Shown piece by piece: positions 33,377-44,256 of a stretch of DNA of 64,000 bases. This DNA is from Pseudozyma flocculosa PF-1 (lineage: Eukaryota > Basidiomycota > Ustilaginomycetes > Ustilaginales > Ustilaginaceae). A model generated the notes under the pieces. The model made no database searches. It saw only the letters and a program-made list of their open reading frames with translations, and had not been told where the DNA came from. Position numbers and translations under genes: made by a program. The stretch's first letter is position 1. Each line of letters opens with the position of its first letter. The stretch spans positions 553,880-617,879 of the forward strand of contig NW_006920878.1 of assembly GCF_000417875.1 (NCBI RefSeq). Reading direction: 5' to 3'.

Positions 33377-35731
33377 TCAAGTCTTGCAGTGACTGTGGCT
33401 GTGGATGTGGCTGTGGCTGTGGCTGTGGCTGAATCCCGCCTGGAGGTCGACGCTGGCGAGGTAGACTCCGATTCCCGTCCAGAACTGTTTCTGCAGGTCG
33501 CTCCCCGTCCAGAAGGGGCAGAGGGTGGCGTGGTCGGTCGCGTCGAGCTCGACCGTGTACCACTGGTTCGGCTCGGGCAGCGTCATGTCCCAAGATGGCA
33601 GCCGCTGTCGCCGTTGCCGCTCCTCTTGCCGCTTGCCGCCTCCTTTGCGGTCGTGGTCCGCCGTCGAAGGTGGGGAAGATGTGACGGGGAGCGGCAGGAA
33701 GCGGTCCAGATCCTCGTCGCACGGCGTCAGGAGCGCGCCGTTGCCCTCCAACCCGAAGGCCCGCGCCGTCGTCGATAGCGCAACCGTCGCCACGCTCTTG
33801 GCGCCACGCAGCAGCGAAGGTCTCTTTGGTCTCGTCCCGGCCGTCCACCGCTTCCCCTCACCCCCGCCGCCGAGCGGGAACGCTTCGATATCATCCGCCG
33901 CCGCTGCCTCGATATCTTCCCGGGTCGGAAGGTCAATCTGCCTTCCGTCGGCTTGATCCTCGCATGGTGTCCGCTTGCCTTCCGAGTACGGCATCGGCCA
34001 CGACGACGACGGGACCAAAAGGGTCGAGAGGATCCCTTCTGCATGTCGGCATCGTCCGGGCTGACATTCGCCGGGATGGAACTGGCTTGCGAGGGGTACG
34101 ACGCCGTCGTTGCAGTACCACTTCCACAGCCCCGCTGTGGGTCTGACCGTCTTGCCGTCGGCCTCGAACTCGAGCCATCGCGGCGGTGGCTCGATGCTCG
34201 CGTAGTCGTACCGTCCGATCAGGTGCGAGGTCAGGGTAAAGGGGTAGAGGTTGAGGTACGACGGCGGTTGATGGTAAGGCAGTCCTCGGACCTGCGCTTC
34301 CCCGCTTCTTCCGGCTTCTTGCTGCGAGGGGACCGTCATGTACCCGGCATAGGAACGGTACCACGTCCTCGGACTCCTCCGACCCATCTCGGTAGCCGTC
34401 GGCGACGGGTAGGAAGAGGAAGAGGACGGGGCCCGAGGCAGCGGCTCGAGCCCCCATCCGTCGGATTCGTCGTCCCGCTCCCGCTCGCCCAGCGTGCAGT
34501 CCCACGGCGCACAGTCCCGCCCCTCTGCCCAGTCGCTCTTCAAGAGCTGACGCAGGAACCCGCGAAGACCTTGCCAGTCTCTACCTCCGACGTCGTTGTC
34601 GTTGTCCTGGCCGGCCCTCCCGCCCTCGGTGATGGTGGCCTGGGAGCGCGATGGTAGCCGCCGGTCCTCATACCGCTCCTCGTCTTCCGCCTGCTCGCTC
34701 GAGGTGCTCTGATTCTTCTCTCCACGCTGCTCGAGGTCCGAGTCACCGCTGCGGACGGTGACGGTGTGCGGGTCGAGCTGGATCGCCCTGCTGCCGCCTC
34801 CTTGCCGTTGCAGCTGCATCTTGCTCCTCATCCCCCTCCACGAAAAGTGCCAGGCATCGGCGTGCGCGTCAAAGAAGGGCACGTCGAGGTAGGCGGCGAC
34901 GTGGACCGCCTTGGCGATGAGGCTGCCCAGGCTGAAGAAGCGCACGCGTGGCTCGGGGATGGGTTCCGACCCGAGCGAGTAGACGAGTGGCGTGCCGCGG
35001 AACGGCGACGAGATGGACGTGACCGAGAGGAGGAGGTCCTCCGGCCGCCACCGCGTCCCTGCCTCGCGATCGTAGTCGAGGGCAGCGTCGAAGAAGCCCT
35101 TTCGGAGGAGCTGCTGGAGCTTGAGGATGGTAGGCCCACCGAGGCTGTGTCCGAGAAAGTGGGCCGGCATCCGCTTCTCTACCTCGCCATTGTCCAGCCT
35201 GACCTCGCGCCCCCACAGTGGGCAGAGGGCAGTCTCGAAACGCCTGCCCCACCTCGAATGGCCGTGCTCCCGGGCGTGCTCTGCGCCATAGTCGACGGTG
35301 CCGCCGCGAAGCGCGTAGAAGAGCTCGCATGCCCGGTCGTGCAGGCTGGATACGGGCCCGATGGGCGCAAAGACGACGAGGCGGCTCGAGCCGAGCTGAG
35401 AGCGTCGCTTGCGTTTGCCCGTCGTCGTCTTCGTTTTCGTCTTCGTCGTCGCAGGCGTGGCCGTCGAGCAAAGCAGCTTCCTGTCCTCACTGCCGTCGTC
35501 GGCGGCCGGTGCCGTTTCGGGTAGGGCATCTGGCGGCGATTCGAGGTGGTCGAGGAACTGCTGGTGTCCTATCCCGAGGTAGGTGCGGAACTCGTTGCCC
35601 CACACGACGCTCTGAGCCGCGCTGAGAAAGCCTTCGACGATGATGAGCGGCGGTAGCAGCGATCCGTCGAGGGTCGCCGAGGTGGTGCCGCCATACTGCT
35701 GGGCAGTCGTACCCAGCGATGGCGCTGCCAT
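33377..35731 (-). CDS. alpha/beta-hydrolase lipase, family I.5-like
   Basis: Single exon, 784 aa. N-terminal PPLIIVEGFL is the first strand/oxyanion region; then APIGPVSSLHDRACELFYAL and VDYGAEHAREHGHSRWGR match the bacterial I.5 (staphylococcal/Geobacillus) lipase layout. Nucleophile elbow GHSLGG, Ser about 196; acid in NDGVVPLASQFHP, Asp about 542; catalytic His in TDHATL, about 734. The 540-residue body contains large low-complexity insertions between these motifs. No signal peptide is visible, so an intracellular or non-classically targeted enzyme is likely. The C-terminus is a Ser-His alternation (HSHSHSHIHSHSHCKT) produced by a TGGCTG repeat. Activity on triacylglycerols is inferred from family only. 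Confidence 0.82.
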   Translation of the reverse strand: MAAPSLGTTAQQYGGTTSATLDGSLLPPLIIVEGFLSAAQSVVWGNEFRTYLGIGHQQFLDHLESPPDALPETAPAADDGSEDRKLLCSTATPATTKTKTKTTTGKRKRRSQLGSSRLVVFAPIGPVSSLHDRACELFYALRGGTVDYGAEHAREHGHSRWGRRFETALCPLWGREVRLDNGEVEKRMPAHFLGHSLGGPTILKLQQLLRKGFFDAALDYDREAGTRWRPEDLLLSVTSISSPFRGTPLVYSLGSEPIPEPRVRFFSLGSLIAKAVHVAAYLDVPFFDAHADAWHFSWRGMRSKMQLQRQGGGSRAIQLDPHTVTVRSGDSDLEQRGEKNQSTSSEQAEDEERYEDRRLPSRSQATITEGGRAGQDNDNDVGGRDWQGLRGFLRQLLKSDWAEGRDCAPWDCTLGERERDDESDGWGLEPLPRAPSSSSSYPSPTATEMGRRSPRTWYRSYAGYMTVPSQQEAGRSGEAQVRGLPYHQPPSYLNLYPFTLTSHLIGRYDYASIEPPPRWLEFEADGKTVRPTAGLWKWYCNDGVVPLASQFHPGECQPGRCRHAEGILSTLLVPSSSWPMPYSEGKRTPCEDQADGRQIDLPTREDIEAAAADDIEAFPLGGGGEGKRWTAGTRPKRPSLLRGAKSVATVALSTTARAFGLEGNGALLTPCDEDLDRFLPLPVTSSPPSTADHDRKGGGKRQEERQRRQRLPSWDMTLPEPNQWYTVELDATDHATLCPFWTGSDLQKQFWTGIGVYLASVDLQAGFSHSHSHSHIHSHSHCKT
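33393..33431. repeat. (GTGGCT)n repeat encoding the His-Ser tail of the lipase
   Basis: About six hexamer copies, one altered to gtggat, read on the minus strand as alternating Ser-His at the lipase C-terminus. Confidence 0.9.
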
Positions 35732-37372
35732 CCTCTCCTTTGAGGAATATGTCGCGCTGAGTGGCCCTGTGGCCGTCTATGTGGTCCGGGTTGCGGTCGA
35801 GATCGCGTCGGCGATCGTGGTTCTACTCGTGATCGTGGAAGTGTTCGTGTTCGTGGTCGTGATCGTGATCGTGTACTGGTTCGAGACAGCGTATCGGTAC
35901 CAGACCGGGGAACCTAGGTGTATGAGAGGCGTGGTGCGGCTATCTGGGCTCGCAAGCGGATCAACAGCTCTATGTTGCCGTATCGTATGATCTGCAGCCA
36001 GAGGAAAGATCAAGACGGCGCCGAGGGGCAAAGGCCGAAGACTGCTGGCTGGCGCGATGTCGGGGTCGCACGACACCGTGCCGCACCGTCCGTCGGCCGA
36101 CGCAGCTGGATCGACAGGCGAGTGGCCGATGGAGCGCCTGATGGCGTCCGGAGGTGCGTCTCGGTTCGGCGCCCTGTCCGGTCCAGGCCCTCCGCGGTGG
36201 GTCGAGGATGTCCCGCGAGTATCGTGGCTCTACACGTCCGGCTCTGTGCGCCAACTCAGTGCCTGTCCGGGGGAGGTTGGGAAGGAAAGGACGGGATGGT
36301 GGTTCGAGACGAGACACACAGCGACACACGAGCAAGCCGCCACCCACTCCGCTCCTCGGTCGCCTTTATCTCCGGAGGATGGAGGCGTGGAGGGGTGATT
36401 CGAGGGGCGATGCTCACCGGTGCTCGAAGGCGGCAAGCCTAGATTGCCACGCGGGACGAGCATAGCTTCCTAGAGAAGGTCGGTCTGTAGAGCTCATCAT
36501 GCAACGAGATGCACGCCTTGATCTAGTCCAGTCGCCGGCGTTTGCACAGAGGATCTGACAAAGAAGCCGCAAAGATCGACAGGGCCCGGCACCTCGCCAA
36601 ACGGCAGGCCATGCTGCCGCCGGCGAAACCACGTCGCGGCCAGCATCGGAGCCGAAGATGGACAACCGCGACGCCCGCTCGGCGCCGCCAAGAGCACACG
36701 GTCCAGGGCATCATCACATGTATGGAATGGGCATCGATTGCACGGCCTTCGTCGGCGTCGTCGTCGAGCCGAATCACACGACAGAGAGCCTCGATGAAGC
36801 AACGCAGGAAAACAAGAAAGGACAAGAGGATCGGGAGAGAGGGAAGAGCATATACCGACCACTGCCTCCCTTCGACGTCCGGCCGCTTTGCAGCGAGATG
36901 GATGAAAACTCATATCGAGTCGCCGCCAGGTTCAAGTTTGCGCAGGCAGCAGAAGGAAGCCCCAGGGGACGAATCCCAAGGGACCCGGTCATTCATCTTG
37001 GTCCCAGCGAGCGCCGCAAATTCCCCACGGGTAAAGGGAACGGGTGACTCTAAAGCCAGGACCGTAAGGCCAAGAGGGGGGCCGGGACAGGGGAAAACGG
37101 AAAGCAGGCCGGAGCGACCAAGACCAAGAAGGACACCGGACAGCGAGCAGAAGGAGAGATCTTCCTCACTTAGACGGAGTAAGAGGGGTAGGAGGGCAAG
37201 CACAGTCTCTTGAACGGGCCGGAGCAGTGTAGCATGGATGGTATTGGTGCGGCTCGGTGGTCGGGCCGTCGATAGAAATACAGTTGCTGGGCTGGGTATC
37301 GTTGGTGAGGGCGGTGGGCGATGGACGATGGCGGTCGGTCGACGGGTTTGTGAGCGGGACGGAGGATCGGCC
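35732..37372. other. intergenic between lipase and SF3B5
   Basis: Upstream side of the lipase gene. A degenerate TCGTGA array covers about 35811-35878. One weak coding candidate begins at 36057. The rest (36450-37370) shows open frames on both strands without recognised domains. Confidence 0.4.
36057..36398 (+). CDS. candidate small protein, function unknown
   Basis: ATG opens 113 codons. The first 33 (MSGSHDTVPHRPSADAAGST...) use C/G-ending codons like real genes and run into a possible donor (GTGCGT at about 36153), so this may be only a first exon. No family recognised; the remainder looks less coding. Confidence 0.2.
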   Translation: MSGSHDTVPHRPSADAAGSTGEWPMERLMASGGASRFGALSGPGPPRWVEDVPRVSWLYTSGSVRQLSACPGEVGKERTGWWFETRHTATHEQAATHSAPRSPLSPEDGGVEG

Positions 37373-37745
37373 TCAGTCGTCGCTCTTGTGCGGGGGTGGA
37401 CCGCAGGGCTGCAGCATGCGCTCGGTGAGCTCAAACTTGACCCTGGCCTTGGTCTCACCGTCGGCCACGGCCAGGTACGAGTGCAGCGGCGGGTGGCCCA
37501 CGATCGAGGCGCTCGTGTCACGGTGCTGGTGCGTGATCCACTCGCTGAGGGGTCGAAGAGGAGAGCGGGCGAGCGAGTGAGGGCAGGCGCGGTCAGAGGG
37601 AGAACCTCGCACCCGGAACATCGCCGCAGGGGATCAGCCGACCAGGACCAACTCACTACTTCTCGGTGTCGGCGTTGATGGTGCCGGTGTAGCGGCTATG
37701 GAGATGCTCCAGCTGCGTGGCGGCCGTATAGCGGATGTCGGACAT
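37373..37745 (-). CDS. SF3B5: splicing factor 3B subunit 5 (SF3b10), 2 exons
   Basis: Small subunit of the SF3b complex in U2 snRNP, binding SF3B1/SF3B3 and supporting branch-site recognition. Exons (minus): 37745-37657 and 37544-37373; 261 nt, 86 aa, the same length as the human protein. The sequence MSDIRYTAATQLEHLHSRYTGT...ADTEKYEWITHQHRD, SYLAVADGETKARVKFELTE and RMLQPCGPP aligns along its whole length with SF3B5. The intron (112 nt, GTGAGT...CTCAG) splits the Tyr codon before EW. Only a short head and tail differ from other orthologues. Confidence 0.96.
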
Positions 37746-39975
37746 GGCGAAGGTCGGTGCTGAGAAGGGGGCGGCCAGAAGGCGTACCGGAGGAAGGGTG
37801 GGGAGAGGTGGAAGAAGAAGAAAAACTAGTGACGGGCGAAGAACGAGGCCGGCTCACAGCCCACAGAGAGAGCGGTGATCGCCTTCCGCTGCAACAGAGG
37901 TGGAAAAAAGGCAGGGCGGGCCCGTAGCTCGTCGACTCGGAACCGAGCAGCTGCGTGTCTCGAGCCAGGCGGGCGGCCCCCTGCCTGCTGCCGCCCCAAG
38001 ACCAGCCCGGCATGGACCCTTTCGATCTGCCTGCTCCAAAATGGAAGGTGCGCCCACTGGATGGGAGCCAACCCCCTTGCCTCTGACCGTCACCCACCGC
38101 GCCACGGTCTGCTACAGGTCGCGATCCCCTCTTTGCTACCGCAGCTGGCTGCCAGACTTGGCCAGGTCAAGGCTCCAGCATGGCCAAGCCAGGCGCAGCA
38201 CATCGACGCTTGCGCAACGCCCGTGACATGTCCCGTTCAACGGGCGGCCACTCCTGGACCCTTGCCACCTTGCTGCCTGCCAGGATGGTTCCGAGGGGGG
38301 ACGGGGGCTCGCAGAGAGGTGTCCCTGGCACGGTAGGGACACCTCCTGCTCTCCGGGAGCGATTGACCCGGCGCCGAGTCTCTCGGGACGCACCATCGAG
38401 CGGACCGCAAGCTGGCCTCAGACCACCGTCTGGCCTGCATTGAAAAGCGCGGCGGCAACACATCGGGCGGCCACTCGGCGTCGACGAGACAGGTCGTGCA
38501 CAGGAAGAGGCGGGCGGGCTGGCCGAGCACCCGGTGGCCGCAGCAGCGTCACTACCATCATCAGAGGTCGGCGAAGATGCACAGCACAGCACAGCACAGC
38601 ACAGCACGTACGGCCGGCTTGCTCGGCGAGGGCGCAGCATCAACACCGAACACCGACCTTGCGCTTGCTGAAGGCATCGGCGATGGAATGCTCGGCACGG
38701 CGCGGCGAGGCGCGGCCGTCGTTTCTTGACAGCTGCAGTTCGGCATGGGCACGCCGAGCCCTGATCCCGAGGCAGGCTGAGATCCAAAAGCAGCAACAGC
38801 GGGAAAAGAACCAGCGGACCCCATACCGTACCGCCAGCGCGCTCGTCGCACGCCTCCGTCATGCCATACCAGCCTAGCTCAGCCACGCTCAGCCCGCGTC
38901 CTGCTGCGCTTTCCTTGTGCTCGGAGTTGCCCTCGGGCGCCGACGTTGGACGCTGAAGGCGCCGTCTCGCCGAGAGGGTGCGTGGTGCCGGCTCTCCCAC
39001 ACCCTCTCGTCACACTCTGTCTGGATTCTCTAAGCCTCGTCTTCGAAACCTTCTTGGCGGCGTCAGATGTGGCACGCCCCCTGCCCATCGGCCCCTTTTC
39101 CGAGGAGGATCGACGACCGACGCCTCCTGCCTCTCTGCCCCATTCCGCCCGAGGAGCCGACCATCGCAGTCCATCTGTCCGCTCTGTCCGTGCACCTACC
39201 GGATCGCACGCCGGAGTCGACCCGCACCGCGGCTGTCCCATGCAGTCGATTGCCACCGCAGGACGCGCCGGTTGAGCGCTGTACTGCACGTAGCTGCCGT
39301 CCAGCGCTGTGTAGCACCGCTCTGGTGCCTTGATCGTCTGCGACCGCCGCCGCCGCCCGCCCGCCCGCCTGAGCACATGCGAGAACCTCGTCAGCGCTTC
39401 GAGATCATCAATGCGGCCAGGTGTTAGGGCGTTCGGCCCCTCGGTGACCTCGCGCGGCCTCGCCATCATCGAGTGGCGCCCTGGCCGGGCAATCATGCTC
39501 CCCTGGCCTCCGCGTCTCCTGGTTGCAACGGCCCATTGTCCTCCCTCTCCTGTCCGCTCTCCCGGTCACAGCGTGGACGCCAAGACGAGTCTCTCGAGAA
39601 CACCTTCGGCTTCGCCCTGGTCCGCCTGCTCAGCGAGATTCTCGTCGTCGAGGCCCGTCGTGGTTGCCATCTTCTGGCTTCTCACCACCATCCTCCACTG
39701 TACTCGACGTGTTCACCCATCCCTTCCCCATCCCCCGTCCCCTTTCGCATCTCTCCTTCTCGTCCATCCACGTCTTCAGAGTGTCCTTGAGTCTCAAACA
39801 GCATCGCCGATCCGCTTCGACACGGCAACCGCGCGTCTAGATCGCCTACTTTCGCGCCCCTGCCGACTACCTCCGCTACGGACCACGACCTCATCACATT
39901 CGTTTACCGCTCTTCAGTCTTGCTCTCTTGATTCCACCCTCTTTCCTCTCACTCTTTGCCCGTTTCTCGATCGCC
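37746..39975. other. divergent intergenic between SF3B5 and the 1426-aa membrane protein
   Basis: 2.2 kb with no supported coding sequence. A (AGCAC)n run lies at 38581-38606. The last ~300 nt before 39976 are CT-rich on the plus strand, typical of a fungal leader. Confidence 0.45.
38581..38606. repeat. (ACAGC)5 pentanucleotide repeat
   Basis: Five tandem copies in the SF3B5 upstream region. Confidence 0.9.
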
Positions 39976-42900
39976 ATGGACCACAACGAACCCGACGGCT
40001 CGACAATACAGCGTCGAGCCGATACCGCTGTTGCTGCTGGGCCGACCCTGTCCACCACCTCGATAGCTCTATGCGCCGCCGGCGCCGTTTGCCTCCTACT
40101 GGCGGTCGGCGCGGCAGGTTACGCCTACCGCAGGTATCGGCGATCAAGAGCGTCGTCGAACACCTTCAAGGCCAAGATCAGCGAGCCCGAGCTCAGGGCT
40201 GCTCCAAAGCACGCGCTCGTCGGGCCCTCGATCCTCATCAAGTCGCCCACCGACTTTGGACGCGTCTCGTCCTCGAAACCATCAACGCCCGACTCCGCCA
40301 TCGACGCGGCGCTCGGTCTGAACCAGAAGGGCAACAGGTTTACCGCCTCCGACGATGACTGGCTCGGAACGCGCGGTGGTGCTGCCGCCGTCGCGGCTCA
40401 AAATGCTGCCGTTCCTGGTCCGTCCAGGCCACCACGCGCCAAGGTGGCCCGCACCGCCGGACCGCGAGCACCTTCCTCCTCGCCTCCGGCAACTGGAAGC
40501 GGCGCTGCCAAGTCAGGGCGAGGCGCGGTGCCATCGCTTCTGATCCGCAGCCTCGGGGATCTACCACAGACGCAAACAACCCTGCAGGCCGGGCCCACCG
40601 TTCCTCTGGACGAAGCGCCAACAGGCTCGGCCAGCCTGAAAGCGCCCGACGCCGGCACCAGCAACGACGAAGACGACGATGTGTCCCTCACGCCGATCCT
40701 GAACCTCGACTTCACCTTTTCCGAGGATGGCAAGGGGGACACGTCGGCCGTGGCCCTCGAGGACCAGCTCGACTTTGAGATCGAACGGACGCGCTGGATG
40801 TCGAGTGCGCTCTCGACTGCGTACGAGGGGCGGATGTCGATCAAGTCTTCCTCTCGCGCCCCTTCCCGCACCTCGATGGCTTCCGCGAGCCCGCCGAAAC
40901 CGGTGCCGCGGGAGCTGCCGCCTTTGACGCCGACCAGGAGCCGGGCACAGTCGGTGGCGCGTTCCGATGCCACGGGCGCGGATAGCAAGCCGGCCAGCAT
41001 CTACTACAGCGCTTCCTCTGCGTCGGGCTCGCTCGCGTCTTCGCAGTCGGCCAAGTCGAACAAGGCTTTCACAGCGATCGCCATGCCCGACCTGCCCACT
41101 CAGCCCCCGAACCAGCCAGCCTTCGGGTCTGGCGCTTCCACCGGCAGCGGGTTTCTGCCTGCCCCCACCTTCCGACCGCTCAGCCTGGGTCTTGCTTTTG
41201 GCAAGAGCACGTCTCAGACCTCGCTCGGCTCTGCCGTGTTTGGCAACATGTCCGGCCTCTGGGCCGAACGGTCGGACGACGCCAACACGAGCGCGAGCGA
41301 TCTCGAGTCTGGCCTGTCGGAATCGCATGCAATGAGCCGGGACTGGTCGAGCGGTGGCTTCTCGCACACCTCATCCAACACCAGCCTCGGGTCCGACGCC
41401 CAGAACACGAGCATCGCCAAGGCCACGGTCGTCCCCGCTGCTTCGCTTCCGCCGCTCCCACCGTTCCCGCGTCATCTCAAGAAGCCCGTCGATGTCAAGG
41501 CCGTCTCGCCCTCGAACAGCCCGGCGAGCAAGCTGGCAGTTCTCCCGTCTCCCTCGCAGGCACCTGCGCCCGAGATCCAGCCAACGTCCGCCCCCGCGCC
41601 GGCACCTGTTGCCGAGCCGGTGTCTGAGTCGAGCCTCGAGCGAGAGGCCGAGCCTGCCACCGAGCTGACCGCCGAGCCCATCGCTCCGGCTTTCACCCCG
41701 ATGCGAAAGCGCGCCTCGACCTTTGGCTCGTCCGGAGAGCTGTCGGCCATTCTGCGCAAGGATCAGCTGGCGACGTCCTCTGTGGCGCCGGCTGTGCCCT
41801 CGACCGCGGAGGCCCCATCGACCGGGTCGTTGCAGATCAACACTGTCCACGCCAATGCGAGCGCCATCTCGCTGCCCATGGCCCTCTCTGAGGCCAAGCA
41901 GGCTCTACTGCGAGCCGGACCGCAGCTGCCCTTCATGAGCCCCTACCACCATGCCGTCTTCCCGGACCCGCCCTCGCACACCGGCCGGCGTTCGCTCGAC
42001 GACCAGGGCCGCATCCCGCTGCAGGTCCAGCTGGCGGCAATGGCGAGCCCGGTCCTCGCAGGATCGCCCAAGCCGAAGTTCAGCGAAAGTCTCAAGGCGC
42101 GCCTCAGCCTCAGCCGCAAGTCGCTGTCCGGCTCCCCTATCCTTGGTGGACCCAAGGAGGGCTCGCCGCGCCTACCTCAGCTCGACCAGTCGCCCAAGCC
42201 CTCGAGTGCTGGTGTGCCCTTCCCGTCCTCTCAGGGCAGGGCCGACGTCGCCTCGTCGCCCACCCTCACTGGATTTTTCCGCCCGCTTCGTTCCCTGTCG
42301 CGGCCATCGACAGCGGAAGAGAAGCAGCGCATCGCCCGCAGCCCGCTGTCCAGCAGCGACCCTCTTCCGGCCACGTCGGTCGCCCAAGCGGTTGCGATCG
42401 TCGTCGCGGAGGCGGCGAGCATCAAGTCGCCCGCATCGGACGGCAAGGGCCCCGTCAGGTCCGAAGCGGGCGACCACGTCTCGCCCATCATGCAGCCTGG
42501 ACGGTGGGCCGAAGGCGTTCCCCAGTCCCTCGCCGACGACAACCTGACGCCGCGCCGTCCGCCTCGGCCAGAGCTGCACCGCATCGACCTCAGCGCCCTC
42601 AAGGGACTTCCGCTTTCGACGTCGACGTCGAGCACGGCCACCACGTCGCCTCTCGACGAGATCGAGGCGCGCATCTCGATGCACATCGATGGGCCCGTCA
42701 AGACCGACGAGACGGAGGTGCCCACGCGAACCAACTTCGACTGCGAGAACATCGCCATGGAGGTCGTCGACGAGGAGCGCAACGCTGTGCACTCGCGCAG
42801 CGCCTCTGAGGTCTCGCTGGGCACCGCGCCCAGCTCGGTGCGCATGAGCGTCGCCAGCTCGGTCGCCGCCAGTGCGGCCGAGACAATGAGCATCGTCAGC

Positions 42901-44256
42901 AGCTGTGCCACCGACTCGGTCAGCGGCGAGTTTGACGAGTCAGCGGCTGCCTCGCGCCGCGCCAAGCTCCTGGCGAGCGTCAAGCAGAACCTGGCAAAGG
43001 ACCTGGCAAAGGACCGCGAGGCCACCCAAACGGCGCTCTCCAGCAACGCCCTGCACGACATGTCGGCCAGCCTGTCGGACGAACCCAACAACTTCGGCCT
43101 TGGCCTTTACAGCGCTGAGCCCGAGGAGGAGGAGGGGGCGGCCGAGGTCGAGGTCGAGGAGGACGGAGACGTCTCAGCCTCGGCGACGGCGCTTGGCGGC
43201 CAGCCGCACCGAGGCCCGCGCTCCCTGCTCCTGTCCCGAGGCAGCCAGCACAAGCCGCTGGCGCTCAACCTCGTCGATAGGCACGCCAAGCTCGAACACG
43301 ACGCCATGGCACCGCTGACGCCGCCCTACACGCCAATCCACAGCCACATGCTGCCGGCGGGCGGCGCTGTCCAGAGGCACTTCGAGTCGACCGCGACTGC
43401 GGCTGCGGCTGCGGCTGCAGCTCAGCAGACCGGTCGCCGCAAGCTCGAGCTCGTCTCTTCGATCGGCGCAGGTGCCCGGCCCGGCGTGGTGCCCACCGGA
43501 CGATCGCGCTCCCACGCCGACATCGCCGCCGCCAAGGACGCCTTCGCTGGGCCCAGGACGACGGGCACGCGGCTGAGTCCTCTGACGGGCAGCCCCTCGA
43601 CGCCGTCGCTGCCGACGTTTGCGAGCGGCACCGACACCCCTTTGCTGCACGCCGGCTACGGCACGGGCAGTGCCAAGCTGAGGCCGCTCAGTCTTGCGTC
43701 GTCGTCGACGGTGGTGGGCGGCGGCGCGGCCAACAGCTCCGAGGCCGGGACTCCCATCCTTCGCAAGCTGGCCGAACGGGCCGCCTTTTCGCCCGCGCTC
43801 AACACCGCCTCGGCGCTCTCGTCGCCCAACCCGAGCTACGTGGGCCGACCGAGCCTCGACCGCGCCAGCCGCCGCTTCTCGAGGTGCGGTCCGCCTGCCA
43901 AAGGTGGGGTTCTGCCCACAGTCAACTCCTCCGGCGCTCTGCAGACGGGTCGCGCCTACCATGCCGAGATTGCCTCGTCGACCAGCAAGGACTCGATGCT
44001 GATGTCGTCGTCCAACAACTCGTTTGCCTCGCTGTCCAACGGGACCTGCACCTCGAGCCCGGCGCGGCCGTCGTTCAAGAGCCTGTACGGCGGCGTCGGT
44101 GCGGCCGAGGCCATCCGCCCGCCTTCGCTGGTGGCGACGCGCCGTGCTCCCCAGCCGCCGATGGGCGATGCCATCGCCGAGGTGCGCACGTCGAGCGACG
44201 AGGTCCTCGCCGACGTCCTCAACCACGTCGACCTCGCCAGCGCCATCGGCATCTGA
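39976..44256 (+). CDS. large Ser-rich single-pass membrane protein, function unknown
   Basis: Single exon, 1426 aa. A short N-terminal segment (about 25 residues) is followed by one hydrophobic helix, about residues 26-49 (LSTTSIALCAAGAVCLLLAV), then a basic stop-transfer RRYRRSR, so a small N-terminus outside or luminal and a very long cytoplasmic tail are expected. The tail is Ser/Pro/Ala-rich and mostly disordered, with many SP/TP and RSxS motifs suited to phosphorylation, an acidic EPEEEEGAAEVEVEEDGD patch near residue 1050 and a poly-Ala run near 1145. Cleavable signal peptide not evident. I recognise no family; a scaffold or cell-cortex role is conceivable but not shown. Codon bias and length leave no doubt it is a gene. 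Confidence 0.85.
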   Translation: MDHNEPDGSTIQRRADTAVAAGPTLSTTSIALCAAGAVCLLLAVGAAGYAYRRYRRSRASSNTFKAKISEPELRAAPKHALVGPSILIKSPTDFGRVSSSKPSTPDSAIDAALGLNQKGNRFTASDDDWLGTRGGAAAVAAQNAAVPGPSRPPRAKVARTAGPRAPSSSPPATGSGAAKSGRGAVPSLLIRSLGDLPQTQTTLQAGPTVPLDEAPTGSASLKAPDAGTSNDEDDDVSLTPILNLDFTFSEDGKGDTSAVALEDQLDFEIERTRWMSSALSTAYEGRMSIKSSSRAPSRTSMASASPPKPVPRELPPLTPTRSRAQSVARSDATGADSKPASIYYSASSASGSLASSQSAKSNKAFTAIAMPDLPTQPPNQPAFGSGASTGSGFLPAPTFRPLSLGLAFGKSTSQTSLGSAVFGNMSGLWAERSDDANTSASDLESGLSESHAMSRDWSSGGFSHTSSNTSLGSDAQNTSIAKATVVPAASLPPLPPFPRHLKKPVDVKAVSPSNSPASKLAVLPSPSQAPAPEIQPTSAPAPAPVAEPVSESSLEREAEPATELTAEPIAPAFTPMRKRASTFGSSGELSAILRKDQLATSSVAPAVPSTAEAPSTGSLQINTVHANASAISLPMALSEAKQALLRAGPQLPFMSPYHHAVFPDPPSHTGRRSLDDQGRIPLQVQLAAMASPVLAGSPKPKFSESLKARLSLSRKSLSGSPILGGPKEGSPRLPQLDQSPKPSSAGVPFPSSQGRADVASSPTLTGFFRPLRSLSRPSTAEEKQRIARSPLSSSDPLPATSVAQAVAIVVAEAASIKSPASDGKGPVRSEAGDHVSPIMQPGRWAEGVPQSLADDNLTPRRPPRPELHRIDLSALKGLPLSTSTSSTATTSPLDEIEARISMHIDGPVKTDETEVPTRTNFDCENIAMEVVDEERNAVHSRSASEVSLGTAPSSVRMSVASSVAASAAETMSIVSSCATDSVSGEFDESAAASRRAKLLASVKQNLAKDLAKDREATQTALSSNALHDMSASLSDEPNNFGLGLYSAEPEEEEGAAEVEVEEDGDVSASATALGGQPHRGPRSLLLSRGSQHKPLALNLVDRHAKLEHDAMAPLTPPYTPIHSHMLPAGGAVQRHFESTATAAAAAAAAQQTGRRKLELVSSIGAGARPGVVPTGRSRSHADIAAAKDAFAGPRTTGTRLSPLTGSPSTPSLPTFASGTDTPLLHAGYGTGSAKLRPLSLASSSTVVGGGAANSSEAGTPILRKLAERAAFSPALNTASALSSPNPSYVGRPSLDRASRRFSRCGPPAKGGVLPTVNSSGALQTGRAYHAEIASSTSKDSMLMSSSNNSFASLSNGTCTSSPARPSFKSLYGGVGAAEAIRPPSLVATRRAPQPPMGDAIAEVRTSSDEVLADVLNHVDLASAIGI

